DNA from: JAJPHY01 sp040754475
GTDB lineage: Bacteria; Actinomycetota; UBA4738; HRBIN12
NCBI GenBank assembly: GCA_040754475.1
Contig: JBFMCN010000088.1
Span: forward strand, 1-12,786
DNA: 12,786 nucleotides
Reading direction: 5' to 3'
Part shown: positions 1 through 6,522 of the stretch, piece by piece
Position numbering within the stretch: the first letter of the stretch is position 1
How the letters are laid out: every line of letters starts with the position of its first letter
The notes under the pieces: generated by a model
Databases searched by the model: none
What the model was told of the DNA's origin: nothing
What the model saw: only the letters and a program-made list of their open reading frames with translations
Made by a program: the position numbers and the translations under genes

Positions 1-303
1 GCGCTCGGCGGCGAGCCGGACGAGGTCCAGCGCGAACGTGCCATCTCCGGCCCCGACCTCCACGACCGGGAACGGATCGGGCCGTCCGAGGTCCGCCCAG
101 AGCTCCGAGAACGCGCACATGAGCAGCTCCGCGAAGATCGGGTGCACGTGTGGGCTGGTGACGAAATGCCCCTCACGTCCGACGGGGGGCCGCTCGTAGA
201 ACCCTCCCGGTCCGTACAGGGCGCGCTCCATGAACTCGGCGAACGTGATGGGCCCGTGGTCGCGGATCGCGTCTCGGATCTGTGCGGCGACGTTCTCGCT
301 CAC
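1..303 (-). CDS. MidA/NDUFAF7-like SAM-dependent methyltransferase (5' part only)
   Basis: The gene runs off the left edge, so only the first 101 codons are present. Visible landmarks are GPITFAEFMERALYGPGGFY (residues 17-36), FVTSPHVHPIF (47-57) and the SAM-binding motif I VEVGAGDGT (81-89). These are typical of the COG1565 (Methyltransf_28) family, whose mitochondrial member NDUFAF7 methylates an arginine of a complex I subunit; the bacterial substrate is unclear. I chose GTG at 303 because the in-frame TAG at 315-313 leaves no other usual start codon. No convincing Shine-Dalgarno precedes it, but a TAGGCT hexamer ends exactly 6 nt upstream, suggesting a leaderless mRNA. It diverges from the MBL hydrolase gene across 80 bp. 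Family call is firm; substrate unknown. Confidence 0.85.
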   Translation of the reverse strand, partial: MSENVAAQIRDAIRDHGPITFAEFMERALYGPGGFYERPPVGREGHFVTSPHVHPIFAELLMCAFSELWADLGRPDPFPVVEVGAGDGTFALDLVRLAAER

Positions 304-309
304 GCGCAG

Positions 310-315
310 AGCCTA
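310..315 (-). promoter_or_regulatory. Candidate leaderless -10 box (TAGGCT) for the MidA-like gene
   Basis: On the minus strand TAGGCT (315-310) is followed by six bases, CTGCGC, and then the GTG start at 303. It fits the actinobacterial -10 consensus TANNNT at the spacing expected when transcription begins at the start codon. No good -35 is visible 16-18 bp upstream. The 15-mer TAGGCTCTGCGCGTG recurs with one change at the DUF72 start (11454-11440). Confidence 0.45.
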
Positions 316-383
316 TCGATCGGGCAGCCGCTCATCCGGACCGGCTCGAGGCGCGGCGGGACCTCTCCGGGGCACCTGTCACA

Positions 384-1268
384 ATGCCTGCGATGCGGGT
401 TCTTCGGATCCTCGCTCCGAGTGCCGGCGTCCACGAGCTGGAGGGGACCAACACGTGGATCGTCGGCGAGCGCCCCTCGGTCGTGATCGACCCTGGGCCG
501 GACGACGAGCGCCACCTGCGCGACGTTGCGCGCGAAGCCGGAAGGGCGAGCGCGATCCTGCTGACTCACGACCATCCCGAGCACGCGCAGGGGGCAGGTC
601 CTCTGTCGGCGATGACCGGTGCGACCGTCTTCGCAGTCCGTCCTGTCGCGGAAGGAGAACGGCTCCGGGACGGTCAACAGCTCGAGGCAGGAGGCGCGGC
701 GATCCGCGTTCTGGCTACACCGGGCCATTCCCCGGACCACGTCGCCTTCTACCTCGAGGACCTCGGGGCGCTGTTCACCGGCGATGCCGTCCTCGGGCGT
801 GGGGCCACCGTCCTCGATCCTCCGGAAGGCGACCTGGTTGCACACCTAAGGTCGCTCCGGCGGATGCGGGAACTGTCGCCGCGCACCATCCACCCCGGCC
901 ACGGGCCGGTGCGGCTGGACGCGACGGCGAAGGTGGACGAGTGCCTCGAGCACGAGGCGATGCGCGAGGAGCAGGTGATCGCGGCTCTCGAGGGCGGCCC
1001 GCGAACGGCTGAGGAGACAGCCGCGCTCCTCGACGGCGACGATCACGGCGATGAGCCCCCCGAGGTGCGTGCGCTCGCCGCGCGTTTGGTGCTCGCGCAT
1101 CTCCTCAAGCTCGAATCCGAAGGGCGCGCGGAGAAGCGCACTGAGGGCGGGGTCGCCCGCTGGTCGCTCTCGCCGCCGCGCGCCTGCGCACGCTGCGGCC
1201 GCCCGGTGAGAGGGCGAACGCCCCTTTGTGGAGCGTGCACCCTGGCCGCGCTGCAGGAGTCCGACTAG
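384..1268 (+). CDS. MBL-fold metallo-hydrolase, LACTB2-like, with winged-helix and zinc-ribbon tail
   Basis: Predicted soluble metal-dependent hydrolase of 294 residues. The metallo-beta-lactamase fold shows GTNTWIVG (21-28), the metal motif HDHPEH (62-67), TPGHS with H115, FTGD with D134 and PGHG with H173. Residues about 194-260 look like the winged helix seen in LACTB2-type enzymes. The end carries two CxxC pairs (C268/C271 and C282/C285), a small zinc ribbon. LACTB2 relatives are endoribonucleases or thioester hydrolases; the substrate here cannot be read. The usual HxHxDH has Glu66 in place of Asp. ATG 384 is taken as start, but ATG 393 is in frame and equally possible since neither has a clear Shine-Dalgarno; the reading frame stays open further upstream but overlaps the divergent gene. 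Its TAG stop overlaps that of the convergent methyltransferase. In mycobacteria a homologous hydrolase also sits next to crp. Confidence 0.88.
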   Translation: MPAMRVLRILAPSAGVHELEGTNTWIVGERPSVVIDPGPDDERHLRDVAREAGRASAILLTHDHPEHAQGAGPLSAMTGATVFAVRPVAEGERLRDGQQLEAGGAAIRVLATPGHSPDHVAFYLEDLGALFTGDAVLGRGATVLDPPEGDLVAHLRSLRRMRELSPRTIHPGHGPVRLDATAKVDECLEHEAMREEQVIAALEGGPRTAEETAALLDGDDHGDEPPEVRALAARLVLAHLLKLESEGRAEKRTEGGVARWSLSPPRACARCGRPVRGRTPLCGACTLAALQESD

Positions 1269-2002
1269 CGCCGAGCGTGCTCGTAGACGGAGACGTGCTT
1301 GCCGGTGCCCTCGTAGGGCTCGCGACTCCAGCCGCCCCAACGTTCGCGCAGCCGCAGTCCGGCGAGCTGTGCCATCAGGTCGAGCTCCGACGGCCAGGAG
1401 TAGCGGATCTGCACCGGATAGGTATGGGTCCCACCCTCCGCGATGACCACATGGTGGGAGTACACGCGCTGCGTCACCGGGTCGTGCTTCGACACCTCGA
1501 GCAGCACGCCGTCGAGGTCGACGCGTGCGGCCTGAACGCGCTGGCCGCGGTCGAAACGTGCGAGGTCCGGAACGAACGCCTCCACCACGAAGGCTCCGTC
1601 GTCCGTCAGATGGGCGGCGACGTTGCGCATGCACCGGATCTGGTCCTCCTGGGTGGGAAGCGCGAACAGAGTGTTGAAGACCAAGAAGACGAGCGGGTAT
1701 CGGCCCTCGACCGCGACGTCTGCAAAGTCACCGATCGTCACAGGGATGCCGCCACCACCCGGTTTCTCACGCAGCTTGCCCACCATCGCCTCGGAGGCGT
1801 CGATGCCGTGCACTTCCACTCGCTTCTCCGCGAGTGGAAGCGCGGTACGCCCCGTGCCGATCGCAAGTTCGAGTGCCGGGCCCGGTCCCGCGAGCGACGC
1901 CAGGAACTCAACCGCGGCATCCGAGTTCCCCGGAACGTCGTACCAGGCGTCGTAGACGTCGGCGATCCGGTCCCCATACGTCGACGGTTCGTATTCGTCC
2001 AT
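1265..2002 (-). CDS. Class I SAM-dependent methyltransferase
   Basis: This 245-residue protein has the class I methyltransferase (Rossmann) layout. Motif I is LELAIGTGR (44-52), the acidic ribose-binding residue is in GIDAS (D68), GDFAD (91-95) is the likely adenine-contacting loop, and PLVFLVFNTLFALPT (103-117) matches motif IV. The C-terminal half (about 150-245) is a beta-rich cap of the kind found in small-molecule methyltransferases; the substrate is not predictable. The start ATG at 2002 has no Shine-Dalgarno. It lies 33 bp after the crp-like stop codon, in the same frame with no other stop between, so the two genes are probably co-transcribed. A perfect 10-bp palindrome, GCCCGCGGGC (2024-2033), lies in the gap. 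The 3' end meets the MBL hydrolase gene tail to tail. Confidence 0.85.
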   Translation of the reverse strand: MDEYEPSTYGDRIADVYDAWYDVPGNSDAAVEFLASLAGPGPALELAIGTGRTALPLAEKRVEVHGIDASEAMVGKLREKPGGGGIPVTIGDFADVAVEGRYPLVFLVFNTLFALPTQEDQIRCMRNVAAHLTDDGAFVVEAFVPDLARFDRGQRVQAARVDLDGVLLEVSKHDPVTQRVYSHHVVIAEGGTHTYPVQIRYSWPSELDLMAQLAGLRLRERWGGWSREPYEGTGKHVSVYEHARR

Positions 2003-2035
2003 GGGGAGAAGCTGAGCAGGGAGGCCCGCGGGCTG

Positions 2036-2680
2036 TCAAGCGCCCACCTCGGTGGTCGAGGCACGCTCCAGTGCGTGGAGATCCGGGATCACATACCGGC
2101 GTTGCTCCGTTCGGATGAGGCCGCGAGCTGAAAGCGCCGACAGGCTCTTGCTCACCGACTCGCGAGAAGCGCCGACCATCCGCCCCAGGTCCTCCTGAGT
2201 GAGCGGCAAGGGAAGGCGCACGCCCCGGCCGTGGCGGACGCCGTGGCGCCGGGCCAGCTCGCAGAGCCGCCTCGAGACGCGCGTGGGAACATCGTGGGCG
2301 AGCGCTTCCTCCAGGGCGGTGGCCGTCCGATGGAGTCTGGAGGCGACCAAACGCAGCAGCTCGGTGGCCGAGGCGGGGTTGCGCTCGACCACCGCCAGGA
2401 TCGATGAGATCGGCAGAACCGCGACCTCGGCCCCGCCGACGGCGCGCGCTTCGACGGGCGAGGCCCCGTCGCCGAGCAGAGCGACCTCGCCGAACAGCTC
2501 TCCCACTCCGAGCAGCCCCACGACCACCTCGCGTCCGGACGGAAGCACCGCGGCCAGGCGGACGACTCCGGACGTCACCAGGTACAGGCACGAGACCGCC
2601 TCGCCCTGACGGACGATCAAGCGTCCGTGGGCGAAACGTCGAGAGGGGGAGTCCGCGAGCTCGACCGCCCGAGTCTCCAC
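2036..2680 (-). CDS. Crp/Fnr-family transcriptional regulator
   Basis: The 214-residue protein has the standard two-domain Crp layout. A cyclic-nucleotide-binding beta-roll covers about 15-100, with GELFGEVALLGDG at 60-72. A long dimer helix covers about 101-130, and a winged HTH covers about 131-205, with recognition helix region LTQEDLGRMVGASRESVSK (160-178). In the phosphate-binding cassette the conserved Arg of cAMP-binding members is Ser74 (followed by Pro75), so cAMP may not be the ligand. There is no Fnr-type N-terminal cysteine cluster. GTG 2680 is the only usual start after an in-frame TAG at 2692-2690. GAGG lies 12 nt upstream, and TAGCGT lies exactly 6 nt upstream as a possible leaderless -10. 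It is divergent from the small CNB protein and may regulate both sides through the repeats between them. Confidence 0.9.
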   Translation of the reverse strand: METRAVELADSPSRRFAHGRLIVRQGEAVSCLYLVTSGVVRLAAVLPSGREVVVGLLGVGELFGEVALLGDGASPVEARAVGGAEVAVLPISSILAVVERNPASATELLRLVASRLHRTATALEEALAHDVPTRVSRRLCELARRHGVRHGRGVRLPLPLTQEDLGRMVGASRESVSKSLSALSARGLIRTEQRRYVIPDLHALERASTTEVGA

Positions 2681-2686
2681 GGCCGG

Positions 2687-2692
2687 ACGCTA
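2687..2692 (-). promoter_or_regulatory. Candidate leaderless -10 box (TAGCGT) for the crp-like gene
   Basis: TAGCGT (2692-2687, minus strand) fits TANNNT and ends six bases before the GTG start at 2680. Its first three bases are also the in-frame stop that limits the ORF, so the match could be chance. No -35 match is seen; the direct repeats at 2700-2738 lie immediately upstream. Confidence 0.3.
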
Positions 2693-2699
2693 CCTCGCG

Positions 2700-2712
2700 C
2701 CGGTGACACGGC
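2700..2712. repeat. 13-bp direct repeat copy 1 (CCGGTGACACGGC)
   Basis: CCGGTGACACGGC at 2700-2712 is repeated exactly at 2726-2738, 26 bp apart start to start, in the 130-bp region between the divergent crp-like and CNB genes. A third, shorter match, GACACGG, is at 2743-2749. Two exact 13-mers in such a short region suggest an operator array. The regulator could be the adjacent Crp-like protein; that is inference, since the repeat does not look like the classic TGTGA-N6-TCACA site. Confidence 0.55.
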
Positions 2713-2725
2713 ATCTCGGCACACA

Positions 2726-2738
2726 CCGGTGACACGGC
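2726..2738. repeat. 13-bp direct repeat copy 2 (CCGGTGACACGGC)
   Basis: This is the second exact copy. It includes most of the 8-bp palindrome CACCGGTG (2724-2731). Its centre is about 45 bp upstream of the transcription start predicted for the plus-strand CNB gene, and copy 1 is centred at about -71. These are positions where Crp-type activators commonly act. Confidence 0.55.
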
Positions 2739-2740
2739 TT

Positions 2741-2770
2741 TCGACACGGTGGCGCTCCGGGGGGTAGGCT
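2741..2770 (+). promoter_or_regulatory. Candidate promoter of the small CNB gene
   Basis: TCGACA (2741-2746, five of six matches to TTGACA) is followed by an 18-bp spacer and TAGGCT (2765-2770), a TANNNT-type -10. Predicted transcription would begin near 2777, giving a leader of about 34 nt that contains the Shine-Dalgarno AAGGAGGG at 2797-2804. The GACACGG element at 2743-2749 overlaps the -35 box. Confidence 0.5.
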
Positions 2771-2810
2771 CGCCGCAGTCCCGGCGGTTCCGTCGCAAGG
2801 AGGGCGAACG

Positions 2811-3233
2811 ATGGCAAAGCGTGGGCGGGAGGCCCTTGCCCAGGTTCCCCTGTTCTCGCAGCTTTCCCCCAGATACCTGAAGCGCCTTGCCGACTCCACC
2901 CGTGAGGTGCGTTTCGCGGAGGGCACCTCGGTGGTGAGGGAAGGGGAGCGGGGCGACAGCTTCTACGTCATCGTGGAGGGAGAGGCGAAAGTGCTGGACC
3001 AGACGGGGAACATCGTGAACCGCCTCCTGCCGGGGGACTTCTTCGGGGAGATCTCCCTTCTCGACGGCGGCGCACGCACGGCAACGGTCGTGTGCGAGAC
3101 ACCGATGACGATGCTGGAGCTCAAGCGCAGCGCTTTCCGACGGGTGCTGGAGGAAGAACCTCGTGTCGCCGTGAAGCTGCTCGAACACGGGGCGGCGATG
3201 CTCCGACGTCTCGAGCTTCCGGTCAACGGGTGA
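2811..3233 (+). CDS. Stand-alone cyclic-nucleotide-binding domain protein
   Basis: This 140-residue protein is a single CNB beta-roll (about 14-115) with short flanking helices and no DNA-binding, kinase or channel domain. The phosphate-binding cassette is complete: FGEISLLDGGARTA (78-91), with G79, E80 and R89-T90-A91 at the positions that hold the cyclic nucleotide phosphate. It should therefore be able to bind cAMP or cGMP, unlike its divergent neighbour, which lacks the Arg. Its role may be as a sensor or a sink for the nucleotide, or as a partner of another protein; nothing in the sequence decides. The start ATG 2811 is well supported by AAGGAGGG at 2797-2804. The stop codon TGA lies in the right arm of a terminator-like hairpin. 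Confidence 0.88.
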   Translation: MAKRGREALAQVPLFSQLSPRYLKRLADSTREVRFAEGTSVVREGERGDSFYVIVEGEAKVLDQTGNIVNRLLPGDFFGEISLLDGGARTATVVCETPMTMLELKRSAFRRVLEEEPRVAVKLLEHGAAMLRRLELPVNG

Positions 3234-3240
3234 CCGGGAG
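3216..3240. terminator. Hairpin terminator between convergent genes
   Basis: Arms CCGGTCA (3219-3225) and TGACCGG (3231-3237) are exact inverted repeats around a 5-nt loop, ACGGG. On the plus strand the stem extends to 10 bp (3216-3225 with 3231-3240) with one G-U wobble. It covers the TGA stop of the CNB gene and lies 21 bp past the adnB stop (3262) on the other strand. There is no T-tract on either side, as is common for GC-rich actinobacterial terminators. It probably serves both converging transcripts. Confidence 0.55.
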
Positions 3241-3261
3241 GCCGACCGCCATCACGCAGGG

Positions 3262-6200
3262 CTAGGCGCGACCCTCCATCAGACTCCGTCCGGCGTCGCA
3301 GAACGACAGGAAGTCGCACCAGCGGCAGTGCTCTCCCGGCTGCGGGTCGAACCGTGAGTCCCTGATCCCGCAGAGCCACTCGAGGACTCGGGCCCGGATC
3401 GCTGCCGAGTCGCCCGCGCGTCGGGTCACCTCCTCGCCGCTCGCGAGGTACAGGTACGTGAGCGTCAGCTCCTCAGGTCGCTTGCCCCATACGTCGACAC
3501 AGGCGAGCGCGTAGAGCTCGAGCTGAAGCGTCGAGAGGGGGTCGCCTGGGGGAGGCTTCACTCCGGTCTTGTAGTCCACGACCTCCCAGGGGCCGTCCGG
3601 TGCTCCGTAGACGGCGTCGATCCGCCCGTTCACGACGAAGCCGCCGAGGGAGAGGATGAAGGGCCGCTCCGCGTACAAGGGAACGGCGTCGGCGAAGCGG
3701 CTGGTCAGGAACGCCTCCCGGAGCTGGCGGATCTTGCCCGGTCGGCCGGCGAGCTCCTCGGACGTGAGGTCCGGCTCTTCGTCCAGCTCGAGCAGCGAGG
3801 CCTGCCCGGAGGACTCTCGCTCGATCCAGGCATGGATCTGCGAGCCGATCCGCGCAGAGGGTCCCGAGAAACGCGGGAGCGGCCGCACCGCCGACCAGTA
3901 GAAGCGCTTGGGGCACCGCGCGTAGTCGATCACCCCGCCGACCGAGACGGCGTCGGGGCTCCTCCGTGTCTCGTCCTTGGTCGTCTCTCGCTCCTTCAAG
4001 CTCATGGCGAGCGTTCGGCGGTCGCTCGCAAGGCGTTCGTACTCCGACCGCTCACTCGCGTCCAGGGTCGACAGGAGAGCCGGCGGCACTCCGCTCGCCT
4101 CCGCCACGTCGCGCGCAGCGCGTCGCCATCCTTGCGGGAACAGCGCGTCGGCATCCCCCGGACGCGCCGGCCCCGGCCACTCGCGGACGAACTGCTGCCG
4201 GTACCCGGCGAGCGGGTTCTCCTCGCTCTCGGCATTCCCTTCGCCCTCCACGATCGTGTCCGCGGAGCCGGTCCGGCGGGCAAAGCTCATCAGCTCGATC
4301 AAGAACGCACCGATCTTCTTCGCCCTGAGCGTCTCGCCGTACCAGACGGCCGACGATGCGAACAGCCGGCGCTTGGCGCGGGTCATCGCGACGTAGGCGG
4401 TCCGGCGCTCTTCGAAGAGCTCCTGGTTCCGGAGCGCATCCACGAACCTCGTCATCACCCCTTCGAACCGGGGGAGGAGATCGCGGTCGCACCGGAGCTC
4501 GACGTCGAGCGAGCTTCCTCTGCGCATCGGGTTCTGCTGGATCCGCTCGTCCGGGAACAGGTGCTTCGCAAGGCCGGGCACGAAGACGGTGTCGAACTCG
4601 AGCCCCTTGGCCGCATGCACCGTCATGACCTTCACGGTGTCGTCCTCGCTCGGCTGGACCGGCGCCCACTCCCGGTCGTCCTCGATCGAGTCCACGTGGT
4701 CGAGGAACGCCCGGAGTGTCAGCTCCCCTTCGACCGGCTGGAAGGCGTGAACCTGGTCCAGGAAGGCCGCGAGGTTTCGGCGCCGCGCGGTAGCCATCGC
4801 CCGGTTTGGGTGTGCTTCGAGCTCCGAGAGGAGTCCGGCTCGCCGGATGATCTCGGCGAGGAAGTCACCGACCGGTCGGCGGGCGGCCTCTCGCAGCCGA
4901 GCGAGCTCCGAGGCGAACTCCTCGAGGCGTCGGCGACCCTCGTCCGAGAGCCCCTCCACCGAATCCAGGTGCTCGAGCGCCTCGGCGATGAGGAACGGCT
5001 GGTCCTCAAGGATGTCCTGGTCCTCGGGCAGGCGTTCGCGCAGGCGGTCGAACAGCTCGTACCCGCTGAGCCGCGTCCAGGCCGCTACGCGTGCGAGGTC
5101 CCGGTAGCCGACGCGGTACCTGGGCCCCGTGAGGATGCGCGCCAGCGCGACGCTCGCCGTGGGGTCGGCCGCGGCCCGAGCGTAGGCGAGCACCTCGACG
5201 ACCTCAGGGAGGCGGATGAGACCCGCCAGCCCGACGAGCTCGGCCGGGATCTCCCGGTCGGCGAAGGCGAGCTGGAGCGGCTCGAAGAGGCGGTGCGTTC
5301 GACAGAGCACCGCGCAATCCCTCCAGGCGATCCCCTCCTCGTGCAGCCCGAGGATCGTGTCGGCGACGGCCCCCATCTCGGCGATCTCGTGCTCGTACTG
5401 CGCCACACGGACGTACCCCTCGCCGTTCGCGGGATGGGGCCGGAGCTCCTTCTGGGGGTCCGGTCGCTGGTTGGCAGGAAGGGGGCTGATGATCTCGTCG
5501 GCCGCGGCCAGGATCCGCGCTCCGGACCGGAAGTTCGTGTAGAGGGGGAGCCTCGCCGAGGGCGTACCGTCCGCGTTCGGGAACTGCGTTGGGAACTGGA
5601 GGAGGTTGTGGAGGCTCGCACCGCGCCACGCGTAGATGTTCTGGTCGGGATCGCCGACCGCCGTCACCGGATGGCCGCGGCCGAAGACCCCCTCCAGGAG
5701 CAGCGCCTGCGCGTAGTTCGTGTCCTGGTACTCGTCCAGAAGGACGGTCTGGAATCTTGCCCTGTACTCCTCGGCGACCTCGGGGTGCTCGCGCACTATC
5801 TCGAGTGCCAGGGCGATCTGGTCTCCGAAGTCGATCACGCCCAGGTCGCGCTTGAGCTTGCGGAATTCCTCCACCGCGCGGGCGAGCTCGATCCGCTCGA
5901 GTGCCGCCTGGTGGGGATCGGCCGAGCGGGCGGTTCTCAGCCGCTCGAGGTTCGCTTCGTTGAACGCCACCACGTCCTGGGGGTCGACGACGTGGTTCTG
6001 GAGCTGCTCGTCGAGGGCCAGGATGTTGCCGACGATCGTAGGCTGCCAGCGGGTAGTGAGGTTGTCGAACGCCACCCGGTCCAGGACCCGAGCCGCGAGC
6101 TCCGTCCGCTGGGCCGGTGTGACCACCCGCTGCCCGGGCTCGATGCCGATGAGCATCCCGTGCCGCTCGAGGATGCGCGAGGCGAACCCGTGGTAGTTGA

Positions 6201-6522
6201 GGATCTCAGGCTCCTCGCCTTCCTCCAGCTCCAGAGTGCGGAGCGCCCGCCGGATCCGTAGCAGGAGGTTCTCGGTCGCCTTGTTGGTGAACGTGAGGCA
6301 CAGGACGTTTCCGGGCATCACGCCGGCACTCTCGTCGTCGGGTGCCTCCTTCGCGCACATCGCGAGGTAGATCACCCGCGCCGCCATGACGGACGTCTTG
6401 CCGGACCCGGCACCGGCGATGAGGACGTACGGAACCAGCGGCATCGAGATGGCGCGCCACTGCTCCGGCGTCGGCTCGGCGTGAAGGAAGTCGACGATCG
6501 GCTTGGGATAGGGCCCGCTCAC
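3262..6522 (-). CDS. adnB: AdnB-like UvrD/RecB helicase-nuclease (lead motor)
   Basis: The 1086-residue protein should be the driving subunit of a heterodimeric ATP-dependent helicase-nuclease that resects double-strand breaks. The superfamily 1A motor is complete: PTPEQ (17-21), AGAGSGKT (36-43), TFTNKA (77-82), LLDEYQDT (261-268), VGDPDQNIYAWRGA (289-302), YTNFRS (328-333), TVHAAKGLEFD (634-644) and YVAMTRAKRR (710-719). The C-terminal RecB-like nuclease has H897, D969 and VVDYKTG (D983, K985) plus QLELYALA (1000-1007). Cysteines C870 and C1066-x2-C1069-x5-C1075 form the four-Cys Fe-S staple pattern known from AddB-type nucleases. Length is close to mycobacterial AdnB. GTG 6522 overlaps the adnA stop by 4 bases (GTGA) and has GAGG seven bases upstream, so translation is probably coupled. 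A RecB or AddA call is less likely given the equal-architecture partner. Confidence 0.9.
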   Translation of the reverse strand: MSGPYPKPIVDFLHAEPTPEQWRAISMPLVPYVLIAGAGSGKTSVMAARVIYLAMCAKEAPDDESAGVMPGNVLCLTFTNKATENLLLRIRRALRTLELEEGEEPEILNYHGFASRILERHGMLIGIEPGQRVVTPAQRTELAARVLDRVAFDNLTTRWQPTIVGNILALDEQLQNHVVDPQDVVAFNEANLERLRTARSADPHQAALERIELARAVEEFRKLKRDLGVIDFGDQIALALEIVREHPEVAEEYRARFQTVLLDEYQDTNYAQALLLEGVFGRGHPVTAVGDPDQNIYAWRGASLHNLLQFPTQFPNADGTPSARLPLYTNFRSGARILAAADEIISPLPANQRPDPQKELRPHPANGEGYVRVAQYEHEIAEMGAVADTILGLHEEGIAWRDCAVLCRTHRLFEPLQLAFADREIPAELVGLAGLIRLPEVVEVLAYARAAADPTASVALARILTGPRYRVGYRDLARVAAWTRLSGYELFDRLRERLPEDQDILEDQPFLIAEALEHLDSVEGLSDEGRRRLEEFASELARLREAARRPVGDFLAEIIRRAGLLSELEAHPNRAMATARRRNLAAFLDQVHAFQPVEGELTLRAFLDHVDSIEDDREWAPVQPSEDDTVKVMTVHAAKGLEFDTVFVPGLAKHLFPDERIQQNPMRRGSSLDVELRCDRDLLPRFEGVMTRFVDALRNQELFEERRTAYVAMTRAKRRLFASSAVWYGETLRAKKIGAFLIELMSFARRTGSADTIVEGEGNAESEENPLAGYRQQFVREWPGPARPGDADALFPQGWRRAARDVAEASGVPPALLSTLDASERSEYERLASDRRTLAMSLKERETTKDETRRSPDAVSVGGVIDYARCPKRFYWSAVRPLPRFSGPSARIGSQIHAWIERESSGQASLLELDEEPDLTSEELAGRPGKIRQLREAFLTSRFADAVPLYAERPFILSLGGFVVNGRIDAVYGAPDGPWEVVDYKTGVKPPPGDPLSTLQLELYALACVDVWGKRPEELTLTYLYLASGEEVTRRAGDSAAIRARVLEWLCGIRDSRFDPQPGEHCRWCDFLSFCDAGRSLMEGRA

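Noticed and set aside
1272..1283. CGAGC-GT-GCTCG inverted repeat near the convergent stops
   Set aside because: It is a short stem with too small a loop, inside the coding end of the methyltransferase, and has no T-tract; not enough for a terminator.
2034..2039. TTGACA on the minus strand just upstream of the methyltransferase
   Set aside because: It overlaps the crp-like stop codon, and no TANNNT lies 16-18 bp downstream (the position reads CTCAGC), so I do not call a promoter.
3832..6261. Long plus-strand open frame of 809 codons opposite adnB
   Set aside because: It lies wholly antisense to a gene with complete helicase and nuclease motifs. Its translation is a low-complexity mix of Arg, Glu, Leu and Val with no recognisable domain, as expected for the shadow of a GC-rich gene.
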